64,000 nt of DNA from the NCBI GenBank assembly GCA_001600415.1, contig BCJX01000013.1, forward strand, positions 384,753 through 448,752. Reading direction: 5' to 3'. Below the pieces are notes generated by a model. The model saw only the letters and a program-made list of their open reading frames with translations, ran no database searches and was not told where the DNA came from. Below are positions 48,170 through 57,894 of the stretch, piece by piece (within the stretch, counting starts at the first letter, position 1; the number at the start of each line of letters is the position of its first letter). Position numbers and translations under genes: made by a program. The stretch is from Pascua guehoae (lineage: Eukaryota; Basidiomycota; Tremellomycetes; Trichosporonales; Trichosporonaceae).

Positions 48170-51100
48170 ATGTTCGGAAATTACCCGGGCTCGTCCCGGC
48201 AGACGCCAGTGGCCCCCTATCCCAGCGTCGTGCGTACCAGTACCCATTCCTACAGCCTCCGTGTGCACCAGCTGCACCCTCCCCATTGACCGTGCTCACG
48301 CCCCAGCCAAACGTCGGCGCAGTCCTCACCGCCGACGAGGTGCACTATGCCCTCGGCACGCGCCGGGCGTGGAACGATCCCGCGTGCGTATAATATACCC
48401 TCGTATCTGGCCGTGGTGCCCATACTGATGCCTCGGCTAGCTATGTATTTGCCGTCATCCGGTCGTACTGCCAGATCAAGTTTTCGAGGGGAAAGAATAA
48501 TACCGAAGTGCACGCAAAGCTCGCCGTGCTCGAGCGACAGGTGAGTTTGGCGGCCGTGACGGGCTCGTGGTCATGCGTGGCTGTGGTCATGCGTGGTTGC
48601 GGACATGCTCTGGCTATCGTCGTGGGCGGCGCCGCTGCGGTCTGGCACGGTTGCAGCCGCTAGCCGCTAGCCGCGGACACGCTGTCATGGCTTGTGCTTG
48701 CGTCGTCATGGCTGCGGTTGCGGTTGTGCTTAGGACTCTCCTCGGCCACCGCCTGCAAGGATACCGTTGCGGCGCAGTCATAGTCGCCGCCAACGCTATT
48801 GTGGGCCACAAACCAGCCCGGCACTGCTTGTGATATCGCCTTTGGCATCGGTGCAGCCTCGCTGTCGACCCCTTGCGGTCATGCCCACCTGTTGCGGGGC
48901 CTCAAACCCCACCGTCGCATCCCTCGCTTGTCCTTGTCCTCTCTTGCTAGCACCGCTGCGCCCCGTCTCAGTCACGCCCCTCCCCTTCACCCCGCCCCCT
49001 CGCCGCCGTCTGTGCTCTGCTGACCCTGACAGGTGCCCAGTCGGTACGCAAAGCAGTTCCGCGAGATCCGGCAATACTATGGCCTCCCCGCGTCGCCAAT
49101 GTTTGGCTCGGCGGCGGCACCGTCGTTGTCGTCGAGCCGCACAACGGTCCACCGCCGGACGACATCGGCGCCGACATCGCGTCGGCCTGTGGTGACCGCC
49201 CCGCCGGCGCCGCCAGTGACGCGGCCGGCAGTGACGCGGGCGGCGGACGAGCCGTCGGACGAGCCCCCACCCCCACCATACGCGGCGCAGGACCCGGACC
49301 CCGAGTCGACAGCGACGCTGCAGGCGCAGCTCGCGGCGGCGACGACGACGACGACAACGACGTCGGACGCGGGGTCGATCGAGGCCGGCTCGACACACAA
49401 CGAGTTACGACGAACCTCGAGCGAAGCCCAGGGCGGGGGTGGCGGGTACGACTCGCCGCGCCCCAACAACTTCCCTGCGACTCCCGCGCAGCGGATGGGT
49501 ACCATCGACAGCATCTCGAGCTCGAGTATCAACACCAGGCACAGCTTACCCCCCATGCCACCGTCGTCGTCGTCAAACGGACCATCGTCCGCCCCCGCTG
49601 AAGCAAACCACGAGGACGAGTCGGACCTCGAGCGCCGCCTCCGCGAGGAGAGCGAGCTCGAAGAGGCAATGCGCGTATCGCGCATGGCCGAAAAGGAGCG
49701 GCTCGAGTTTGAGGCTGCCATCGAGGCCAGTCTCGCCGAGGCAGAGGCAGAGGAAATGCGCCGTGCTATCCAGGGGACCATGGGACCTGATCCACGCACG
49801 GCAGGGTCCAGTACGGGTGCGGGGACGGCTGCCGACGCGGGGCCGTGGAACCAGGCGTCGGGGTCGGGGTGGGACCAGGCATCAGGCTCCGGGTGGAACC
49901 AGGCATCGGGCACCGGGTGGAACTCTGGCGGCCAAGGGTGGCCTGGCGCAGCGGTACAGCGGAGCGTGAGCGCGCCCCATCGGCAGATGACCGAGAGCAG
50001 TGTGGTCGACGCTGCGCCGTCAGGGCCGACACTCGGCGTACCCGGCGCAGCACCCCAGCCTCCCGTGGAAAGCGGGGATGACAACATTATGGACATGCTA
50101 GGCCAGATTGACTTCAACGCCCCGCCCCTCGAGCCCACGCCCATCACGCCGAGCGTGACGGGCCTCTCGGCGCAGCGCACGGGGATGCAGAGCAACAACC
50201 CGTTCCTGTCGCCCGAGGAGCGCCAGGCGAGCCTTCCTAATACATCGACCACAGCCACGCCTGTGAACCTCCAGGAGCGCGCGCTGCCGCCCATCCCGCA
50301 GGAGAGCGACACGCCAAGGAGCCAGTACCAGCCAGGCGGCTGGCAGAGCGGCGGATGGCAGGGAGGGAATGTGGCCGAGCCAACCTCGTACGCACCAAAC
50401 CCGCCGCAAAACCACACAATGTACACGCCCGCTGTCAACGAGTATGGCCTGTACTCCCAGGCACCCATCCTGTCACCCGTCACCGAGCACAGCGGGTACT
50501 CGCCCCATATCCAGACTCCACCCCATGTCCAGACTCCCCCCGTGCCTCCCCCACCTGTGCACGGGTACGCCCCAGGCCATGAACAGTCTCCGGCAGTGTC
50601 GCAGCCAGACCACGGCTACGTGCCGTCGCCTTCGACAGAGCGCTCGTCGCGCCCGTTGCCCACGCCTGGCGGGTCGCCGCTTCCGCCACTCCCTCCGCGG
50701 CACAAGCCGGCGGTCGACACGCCGTTGACGCCTACTGCGCCCGCATCCCTGGCCCCGAGTGTGGCCCCCACATCGTCGCCCGTCATTCTCCTGGGCGGAG
50801 AAAACGCGCTCGAGACGCTGCGCGAGTACGACACGGTCTTTCTCGTCGACGACAGCACGTCCATGTCGGGCGAGCGGTGGGAGCTGGCCAAGGCCGCCAT
50901 TATGGGTGTCGTGCGCTACGTGGTTGGGTACGACGAGGACGGCATCGACGTGTACTTTCTCAACTCGAAGCGCGTCGGCCGCGGGCTCTGCACAGCCGAG
51001 GACGTCGAGGAGCTCTTCCACGGCCTCGAGCCGCAGGGCGCCACGCCCACCGGTCTCCGCCTCGAGGCCATCCTCCGCGACTATCTCTCGCGCCTCGAGC

Positions 51101-51808
51101 ACGCCACGGCCAATGGCACCACGCTCCGGAATATGAACCTCATTGTCGTCACCGACGGCGGTAAGTCGCACCTTTCTTGCCTTGACTTGTCCGCGGCGAC
51201 ATTGTTCCCCACCATGCTTCCCCCGTGCTAACGCTGACAAAGCCTTCGCCGTCCCCGTCCTCCACCGTATCCGTTCCACTGCCCCCGACGACCGCGCTGC
51301 CGTGCTCGAAACAGCCCCCACCGACGATCCCGAGAGCGTCCTTATTGCCGCCGCCAAGCGGCTCGACCGCGGCGATTTCCCCCTGACCCAGGTCGGCATC
51401 CAGCTCCTCCAGATTGGCGATGACGAGGAGGTGAGTTGTGCCCGTGAGGCCGATATAATCCCTTTGGAGCCCCCACCCCCGAGATTCTTTGCGACGCGAG
51501 TCCTTTGGCGACCACATTCCCATTGGAAACTGGAAACTCCCTCCCCCTTCTTGCCCCCTCCTCCTCCTTCACCACCACCCCCCCATTTCCCACCACCACC
51601 CCCTAGAACACCCTAACACCAGGCAACCGAAGCACTCAACGAGCTCGACGAGGGCCTGCAGGCCGTCCACAACGTGCGCGACATGGTCGACACGGTCCCC
51701 TACAGAGGCGAGGACATTAGCGCCGCCCTCATTGTAAAGGTGCTCCTGGGCGGCATCAACCGGCGCGTCGATAGGAAGAAGCTCGGAAAGCTCAAGGTGC
51801 AGGCGTAG
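48170..51808 (+). CDS. PPxY-UIM-VWA protein of the novel three-gene family (paralogue C)
   Basis: Exons 48256-48383, 48441-48540, 49033-51160, 51243-51430 and 51623-51808 join in phase. A first exon 48170-48229 (MFGNYPGSS) with a 26-nt intron is plausible but uncertain. The total is about 929 residues. The N-terminal shared domain reads VLTADEVHYALG, YVFAVIRSYCQIKFSRGK, VHAKLAVLERQ, IRQYYGLPAS. A PPPPPY motif follows (about 178), then two tandem UIM-like helices (ELEEAMRVSRMAEKE and FEAAIEASLAEAE, about 303-335), each with the A-x-x-x-S core of ubiquitin-interacting motifs. A long Gln/Pro/Gly-rich disordered region precedes a C-terminal VWA domain with an intact MIDAS: FLVDDSTSMSG, ATPTGLRLE and LIVVTDGG. 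The rest of the domain is in exons 5-6 and ends RRVDRKKLGKLKVQA. A ubiquitin-linked trafficking or sorting adaptor is inferred. The 492-nt intron 3 is unusually long. Confidence 0.8.
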
Positions 51809-52304
51809 GCACAAGTATAGACGCAGCCGTGGGTGTGGGTGTAATGGCCATGGTGTGGTCAGGGTGGTGCCAGGGTAGTAGCCAAAGTCAAACAGGAGTG
51901 CAATGAGGAAGCGAGTGAGCGAGCGAGGGTGTGGGCAGAGCCCGGCGAGCAGCTGCTGTGGGCATACCGACCTCGATCTGTACATGAACTCGGTCTCGGC
52001 CGCTCAGTACCAGAGCTACGCATAGCCACCGCCGACGTGACGAACGAACACGACACTAGACTTACGGCAGTCCCATTGTACGACTAGCTAATTGAGATAT
52101 ACAGTGCATGATATACCTGCTTGGTCGTTGCCGCTGTGTTGGTCCTGCTCGTGACTCCAGTGGGCGAGTGATGAGCACATCTCGTCCGAGGAAGTGCCAT
52201 GAGTGCCATCCCATCCATGAAGTGCTATGCCTGAATGCCCGACCACAATACACCACCCCACAGCCCCCCCACCCCATCCTGAACGACCCATCCCCGCGCT
52301 GGTC
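51809..52304. other. Convergent 3' region between paralogue C and the RRG7-like gene
   Basis: Both genes end toward this stretch. No coding frame or RNA was recognised. Confidence 0.5.
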
Positions 52305-53775
52305 CTACCCAAACGCCGGCCCATACGCCCCCATGCGCACCCCGCCACACCACACACCCACGCGCGTGACCGACGCACCCGCCAGCTCGCGCCGCAGCTC
52401 GACGCGCCCCGCGAGGAGCGAGCCGAGGGGCGGGTTCCACCACGCGCCCGCGACGGGCACGCGGGGCGCGCGGGGCTGGTAGGCTGCGGTGGGGGCAGGT
52501 GGTTTGGGCATACGTGTGGGCGGACCTGTGGCCGTCGCAGTCGTGGGTGAAGTAACAGTCGCAGCAGTCGTAGCCGTCGTAGCCGTCGTAGCAGTCGTAG
52601 CCGTCGTAGCAGTCGTAGCCGTCGTATCTGGTCTGCCTCCCGATCTCTCCCTCTCGCCCTCCCCCTCCCCCTCCCCCTCCCCCTCCCGCTCGGCCCCAGC
52701 CTCGACCCCAACCTCGGCCCCCGGCCGGCCCCCCTCGAGATGCACAAGCATCAACGGCCATGGCGCGGCGAGGGCGCGGTGCATGGCCCCGCTCGTAAAG
52801 CCCGACTGGGAGACGAGGACGCCGAGCACGTCGGGGCCTGGTGTCAGCGGCGGCGGGGGCGGGGCGGGGGTGTGGGGTGGTCTCGAGTCGTGTGGGGGAT
52901 GGGATGGGTGGGAGAGGGGGGAAAGGGGTGAGGGGGGAGAGGGGGAGAGGAGGGAGGGGAGAGGAGGGAGGGGAGAGGAGGGAGGGTAAAGGGGTAGAGT
53001 GAGGAGGGAGGGTAGAGGGGGAGGGTGAGGAGAGTGTGAAGAGGACAACGTGAGGACTCTGCCGAGTATACCGTCGAGGACACCGTCGACACGCCGTCGA
53101 CACGCCGTCGACACACCGTCGACGACACTCCACCTCCTCCTCACTCGCCCTTGCCGCGCCCCGCTTCCCGCCAGTTGCGACAACGAGCGACGGTGCCCAG
53201 CCGAGCCAGGCAACCGAGTCCAGTGCCCCCGCCCCACCCCCAAACACACACCAAGACCCAGACACGGACAGACCCCACTCACCAGCCGCAGCGAGCACGC
53301 CCTCGAGCTCGCGGACGTAATTGGGCCCCGTGGGCTTGCGTTCCGCCTTGCACTGGGCGAGGACGCGGAGGGGCGCAATGGCGCGTGCGTTGGGTGTGCC
53401 GTTGCGTTTTAGGCCTGGCGGGGGTGGGGGCGTGGGGGTGGGGGTGGGGGTTGGGGTGGGGGTTGGGGGTGCGGGGGAGGGTGAGGACGAGTGTGAGGAT
53501 GAGGACAGCGACGAAGACGACGACGAAGAGCCTGGACGACCTAAACGACCTAAAGAGAGCGGCCCAGACGACCCAGACACACCATCCCCTGCCCCACTCT
53601 TGCCCTTTGCCTTCCGCTTGCGCCTCGGGAGCCACCAGTCGCCGCGCAGGTCGACGCCGCCGTCGCCTGCGCCGCCGACGTGGGTGAGTGCCATGCGCAG
53701 GTCGCCGTTGAGAAAGGACAGGGCGTGGGATTCGAAGGCGCGGCCGATCTCGCGCGTCGAGAAGCGTGGCGGCAT
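52305..53775 (-). CDS. RRG7: RRG7-like mitochondrial protein, restriction-endonuclease fold (DUF2034)
   Basis: Two exons (53283-53775 and 52305-52837) join in phase to 341 residues. The start at 53775 (MPPRFSTREIGRAFESHAL) is chosen because the family motif begins there; an in-frame ATG at 53949 would add 58 residues. The Mrr-like nuclease core is clear: GGAGDGGVDLRGDWWLP, then VLAQCKAERKPTGPNYVRELEG, giving the D...Q-x-K pattern of PD-(D/E)xK enzymes, and LGVLVSQSGFTSGAMHRAL after the intron. The family's closing 'WNPPLGSLL' is present. Yeast Rrg7 is mitochondrial and needed for respiratory growth. Two low-complexity insertions lie inside the fold: Ser/Pro-Thr (about 70-130) and Glu-Gly followed by Thr-Thr-Ala repeats in exon 2. 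The intron is 445 nt and full of repeats. Confidence 0.8.
52838..53282. repeat. Repeat-filled 445-nt intron of the RRG7-like gene
   Basis: Consensus ends on the minus strand (GTGAGT...CACCAG). It contains an 11-nt 'ccgtcgacacg' tandem repeat (53080-53124) and a purine-rich 'gagggagggga' repeat (52915-53035). Confidence 0.75.
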
Positions 53776-54082
53776 CGTTGAGGTCGAGGTGGGGTTGTGG
53801 GTGTTGAAGAGAGGGCAGGCTGGATGGCGAGTTGAGGTTTTGGTTGGAACCAAAGTTGGCGGAAGTTGGCCAGAGTTTGCCAGAGTGGGACCCGGCGGTT
53901 GCGTCATTGTCGCGCGACGCGAAGGTGGAGGTGATTCAATGTCCGCCAAACTGCTGTTGTGTAGCGATCCGGGGCAGCAGGGGTGCCCAGCTGCACGAGG
54001 ACTGACATGGTGATAAAATGATAAAACTCCACGCTCCAGTATGGCTCATGGTCACAGTGACATCTGGTATGCATACAACAGT
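53776..54082. promoter_or_regulatory. Upstream region of the RRG7-like gene and 3' flank of primase
   Basis: 307 bp between two minus-strand genes. Repeats of 'agttggc' (53871-53886) are present. Part could be coding if the upstream ATG at 53949 is used. Confidence 0.4.
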
Positions 54083-55875
54083 CTAAAACTCCATCGACTC
54101 GTCCTTGACAGCTGCTGGGTTAGCTAACCCCGACGCTTTTAACCCACCCTTCCTCGCGCCCTTGGCGTCGGCGACAATGGCACGGGCATGCCGTTCAAGC
54201 ATCTCGACATATGGCTTGAGCGATGTGCGCTCATAGTCTGCTGGGTGAACTCTTGCGCACCCTGCAAACCCACCCTCGTGCATCTTGCCACCGCCCTCGT
54301 CCGCCGGGTTGCGGTCGAGCTCGACCAGGAGCTCGCCGACGTGCGGGACTGCCTCGGGGTCAAACTCGTGCGCGTGTGCGGGGTCGACAGGGATACAGAC
54401 GCGTCCTGAAAGTCAGCATGTGGGTAACTAGATTAAAGGTCTTGTCACCCACCAGTGCCAGGGTGGACACAGAATGGCGCCTTGAGCAAATGGTTGCGGT
54501 GCTTGGAGACCTCGGCGTCAAGGCGTGGGTACGTGTACTGGAGGATAATGTCCTCGATTGCCTTCTGACCCTTGGGCTGCGAGTCAGTTTGTGGAGGCTT
54601 TTGAGACATACGTTTGTCAAAGGCTGAAGGGTCGTGACGACGTCTACCCACCGCTCCTCGCTCGAGGCGTCGGGCTCAGACTCCCATTTCTGTCGAAGTG
54701 TTCTTTGCACATCTGCATGTCAGTCAAAATACCGCGAGACACAGCAATGCAGGCTTGACCACAGCCCGAAGGTAGACTCACCCCTGTCACCTGGGAGCAG
54801 CGCAAGGAGTGTCTGCCACCCGCGCTCCGACCTGAAGCAGTCCTGGTCCTGCAGGCAGATCCGGAAGAACTCCCTCTTGAGCTCGTACACTGCCTCTTCG
54901 AGGAACGGGTGGAGAGTCCCGTCCTCGCGTCCACCGCGGACGTTGACCTTCTTGACCTGCTCCTTACTCCCCTTGATGACCTCGAAAAAGGTGATGAGTG
55001 ACCGGCGCTGGTCATCGGTGAGGTCGAGCGCGAGCGTGTCCGATACCCAGCAATGGATACCACGACGGCCAGAGTAGACCCACAAGAGGTGCTTGAAACC
55101 GAATGTGTCTGGGTGTTAGGTAATGTAGCCAGAGGTTGGGAGGAAGGTCATCTGGAGGAGAGACGCCCGGGGAAGACAGAGGAAGGTGAGAACCAGAGAC
55201 GACACCCACTGCGAAGTGCCTTGTCCATCACCTTGACGGCGGCAGCGATAAACGCCCAGCATCGAACACAAATCTTCTTGTCACTGCAGCACGTTCGGAC
55301 CTCGTCGTAGTCGGTCATGTCAATGTCAAAGACGAGCTCGCGCCGCTCGGGCTGCAGCGCGCCGGCCGGCAGTGTCTTGCGGTCACGCGGCTGGTGGGTC
55401 AGCCCTATGGAACTCGTCGACGACCCACCCTCGCACTGTACTGCGGCCCAATTTCGAAACGCGACGGGGTGAGACGCAGCACCTCCTTCTGAAAGTCGTA
55501 GACTGTGTTGAACGACTGGTATCGGACGTAGACGTCGTTTTCGATCGTGAATGCAAACTCGCGGTGCGTCCACAGTTTGCCCGGTACTGAGGGTTAGCCT
55601 ATCCGACGACTAGCTAACCCACCATCAGCCTGGTTAATCCACCGGAAGAAGGGCTTGTAGGGGAACAATCGGCGGTAGAACGCGTTCATCACCTGCGGCG
55701 AGCTTGGGCTGGACGTTAGAGGGAAGGCGCGACGACGATTGCAGGCGCGACGATGATTGCACGTATGTGCGGGCTGGCACTTACTCGTATGCCGCCATGC
55801 TGAGACGTTAGTCAGCTTTATTTGCCAGGAGCAAGTCAAGCTAACTCACGCTTCTTCTTTGGTAGAGATGGCCAT
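54083..55875 (-). CDS. PRI1: DNA primase small (catalytic) subunit
   Basis: The catalytic subunit of Pol alpha-primase makes the RNA primers for replication in the nucleus. Exons were joined by phase: the start MAISTKEEA at 55875, then MAAYDPSSPQVMNAFYRRLFPYKPFFRWINQ (read as YDPSSPQVMNAFYRRL and FPYKPFFRW). The catalytic motif FDIDMTDYDEVRTCC has both metal-binding aspartates and is near-identical to the human pattern. The zinc-site cysteines KKICVRCW follow. Then LLWVYSGRRGIHCWVSD, the nucleotide-binding S-G-R-R-G-x-H, and KAPFCVHPGTGRVCIPV, a conserved late block. About 440 residues in eight or more exons fits the family. An ACGCGT box lies 69 bp upstream, as expected for an S-phase gene. 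Confidence 0.93.
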
Positions 55876-56150
55876 GGTGGGAATGTTTGTTGTTGTTGAA
55901 AAGTGAGATCCGAGGAGGAGAAGGTGTTGTTGTCCTTGTTTCGACGCGTCCAACCAGCCAGAGATGATTCAACGCGCGCGTCTCCGTCATGAATCTTGTT
56001 TGAACCTCCCCCTTTGCCACGTGGAAAATGTCCCTGGGTGGCGGGAAAGTAGCCGATAGCGGAGGCATTATTTTCGAACCTCTGACATCAGCTTTGGTAG
56101 AGCAGCTTTCCTGGCCAACCTGGTGCACAACCTCCCTTTGCTCACCCATC
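55876..56150. promoter_or_regulatory. Bidirectional promoter of PRI1 and PRMT3 with an MCB-type site
   Basis: 275 bp separate divergent start codons. ACGCGT at 55944-55949 matches the MluI cell-cycle box bound by MBF, which drives replication genes in yeasts; a second ACGCG core lies at 55972-55981. Confidence 0.55.
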
Positions 56151-57894
56151 ATGTCGTACACGATCCCGGCAAACTACCACCCCACGCCGTCGAGCGGCTC
56201 GTCGTCGTCCGACTCGGACTCGGACAATGGCGCGTCCGACTGGGCGTCGTCGTTTGGCGAGGCGCGGCGCACAAAGGCGCTCTTCAGCAGTGAGGTCTTT
56301 GCGTCGCCCGAGGCCGCGCTGGCCGCGGACAAGAAGGCGGGCTTTGACCTGCGCGGCATCTCGGAGCAGCTTGGCCTGAACCTGTACGGACGCATGCGCC
56401 TGATCAACTGGATCCGCAAGGAGCAGCCGAGCATTGCCGACGTTGGCAAGCTCGAGAAGGGTGCTGCGGTTCTCCAGGACGACAAGTGGCTCATGCCCAC
56501 GCTCGAGGACGACCCCCTGCTGCGTGAGTTAACCCGCAAAGAGCAACATGAAGCTAATCCCCAGAGCTCGACTTCTTTGACGACGACTGGTCGGACGACG
56601 AGGCAGGCCCATCAGCCGCACCCGCCCCCGCGCCCGATGCCGCTGCGGCCGCCGAGATTGCCAAGCTGCGTGCCGAGGTGGCCGCGCTCCGCGCCGTGGT
56701 GGACCGCACGCTCGAGAACGAGGCCGACGACGACAAGAAGGGCAAGGGCAAGGAGCGCGACGACGACACACACTACTTTGACTCGTACGCCGAGAACGAC
56801 ATTCACGAAATCATGCTCAAGGACACGACGCGCACCGTCTCGTACGCGCGCTTCATTGTCAGCAACCCCGCCGTGTTCAAGGACGCCATTGTCATGGACG
56901 TTGGTGCCGGAACGGGTATCCTGTCCATGTTTGCTGCGCGTGCCGGAGCAAAGCACGTGTACGCCATCGAGGCGTCGGGACTGGCGACCAAGACGCGCGA
57001 AAACGTTCTCAAGAACGGCCTCGCGGATGTCATTACGTGCGTTTGAATTACCCTTCCCTGCAAGCTACCCCGCGCTAACGTTTCAGTGTCATCCAGGGCA
57101 AGGTCGAGAACATTACGCTGCCGGTCGACAAGGTGGACATTATCGTCTCCGAGTGGATGGGCTACATGCTCCTGTACGAGTCGATGCTCGACTCTGTTCT
57201 GCACGCGCGTGACCGCTTCCTTGCGCCGTCTGGCCTCATGGTGCCGTCGCAGACGCGCCTGGTCATTTCGGCCATTACGGGCGCGCGGCTGTGGCGCGAG
57301 CGCATCGACTTTTGGAAGAATGCCTACAGCTTTGACATGGGCGACGCCATGACTGGGCCGTACTTTGCCGAGGGTCTCGTGGACATTGTCGACAAGGAAG
57401 AGGTCGTGACGTCCGAGTGCATTGTCCGCGACATCAACTCGCACTCGGCCACACCGCAGAGCCTCGAGTTCCACTCGGACTTTACCATCACCGCGACGCT
57501 CACGGAAAAGACTGTCGTCCGCGCCTTCCTCACCCACTTTGACACCTTCTTCTCCCCCATCCCGGGCACAAAGGGCCACGTCGCGCCCGACCACCCCGTC
57601 CACATCCACACGTTTGCCCACGACCTGTACAACGCCGAAGTGCAGCCCATCAACTCGGGCGACCGCAATGCCGTCTCGTTTACAACGGGCGCCCGCGGCC
57701 AGCCCACCCACTGGAAGCAGGTCGCGTTCCTCCTCCGCAAGCCCATCGAGCTCGCGCCAGGAGAACAGATCCAGGGCCGCTTCTTCTGCCGCAAGGACCC
57801 AGACAACAGCCGTGAACTCGAAGTCGAGATTCACTTTGCCGTCGGCAGCCAAAAGCCCGACCAGTACACGGTCCAGGCGTACAAGGTCCGCTAG
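56151..57894 (+). CDS. PRMT3: Protein arginine N-methyltransferase 3 type, zinc finger lost
   Basis: Three exons (56151-56523, 56565-57036, 57087-57894) join in phase to 550 residues. It transfers methyl from S-adenosylmethionine to arginine, classically on ribosomal protein S2. The catalytic core is intact: YFDSYAENDIHEIMLKD, VMDVGAGTGILSMFAARAGA (SAM-binding motif I), YAIEAS, the double-E loop SEWMGYMLLYESMLDSVL and the THW loop (QPTHWKQ). The order N-terminal region, coiled coil (EIAKLRAEVAALRAVVD), core is that of PRMT3, and FDLRGISEQLGLNLYGRMRLINWIR matches the segment after the PRMT3 zinc finger. The C2H2 ligands themselves are absent: the C-L-F-C position reads ALFS and no His pair follows. 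The ATG sits after a pyrimidine stretch (cccatcATGtc). Confidence 0.93.

Noticed and set aside
47884..48393. 169-codon frame running into paralogue C exon 2 without a first intron
   Set aside because: The upstream part is Pro/His-rich with promoter-like composition and no resemblance to paralogues A or B; the short first exon from 48170 fits better, though not proven.
49077..50483. 468-codon minus-strand frame
   Set aside because: Antisense to paralogue C, whose plus strand holds PPxY, UIM and VWA motifs in one frame.
56088..56120. tRNA-like 'tggtagagcagc' (A-box-like) upstream of PRMT3
   Set aside because: No B box, acceptor pairing or anticodon stem can be made around it.
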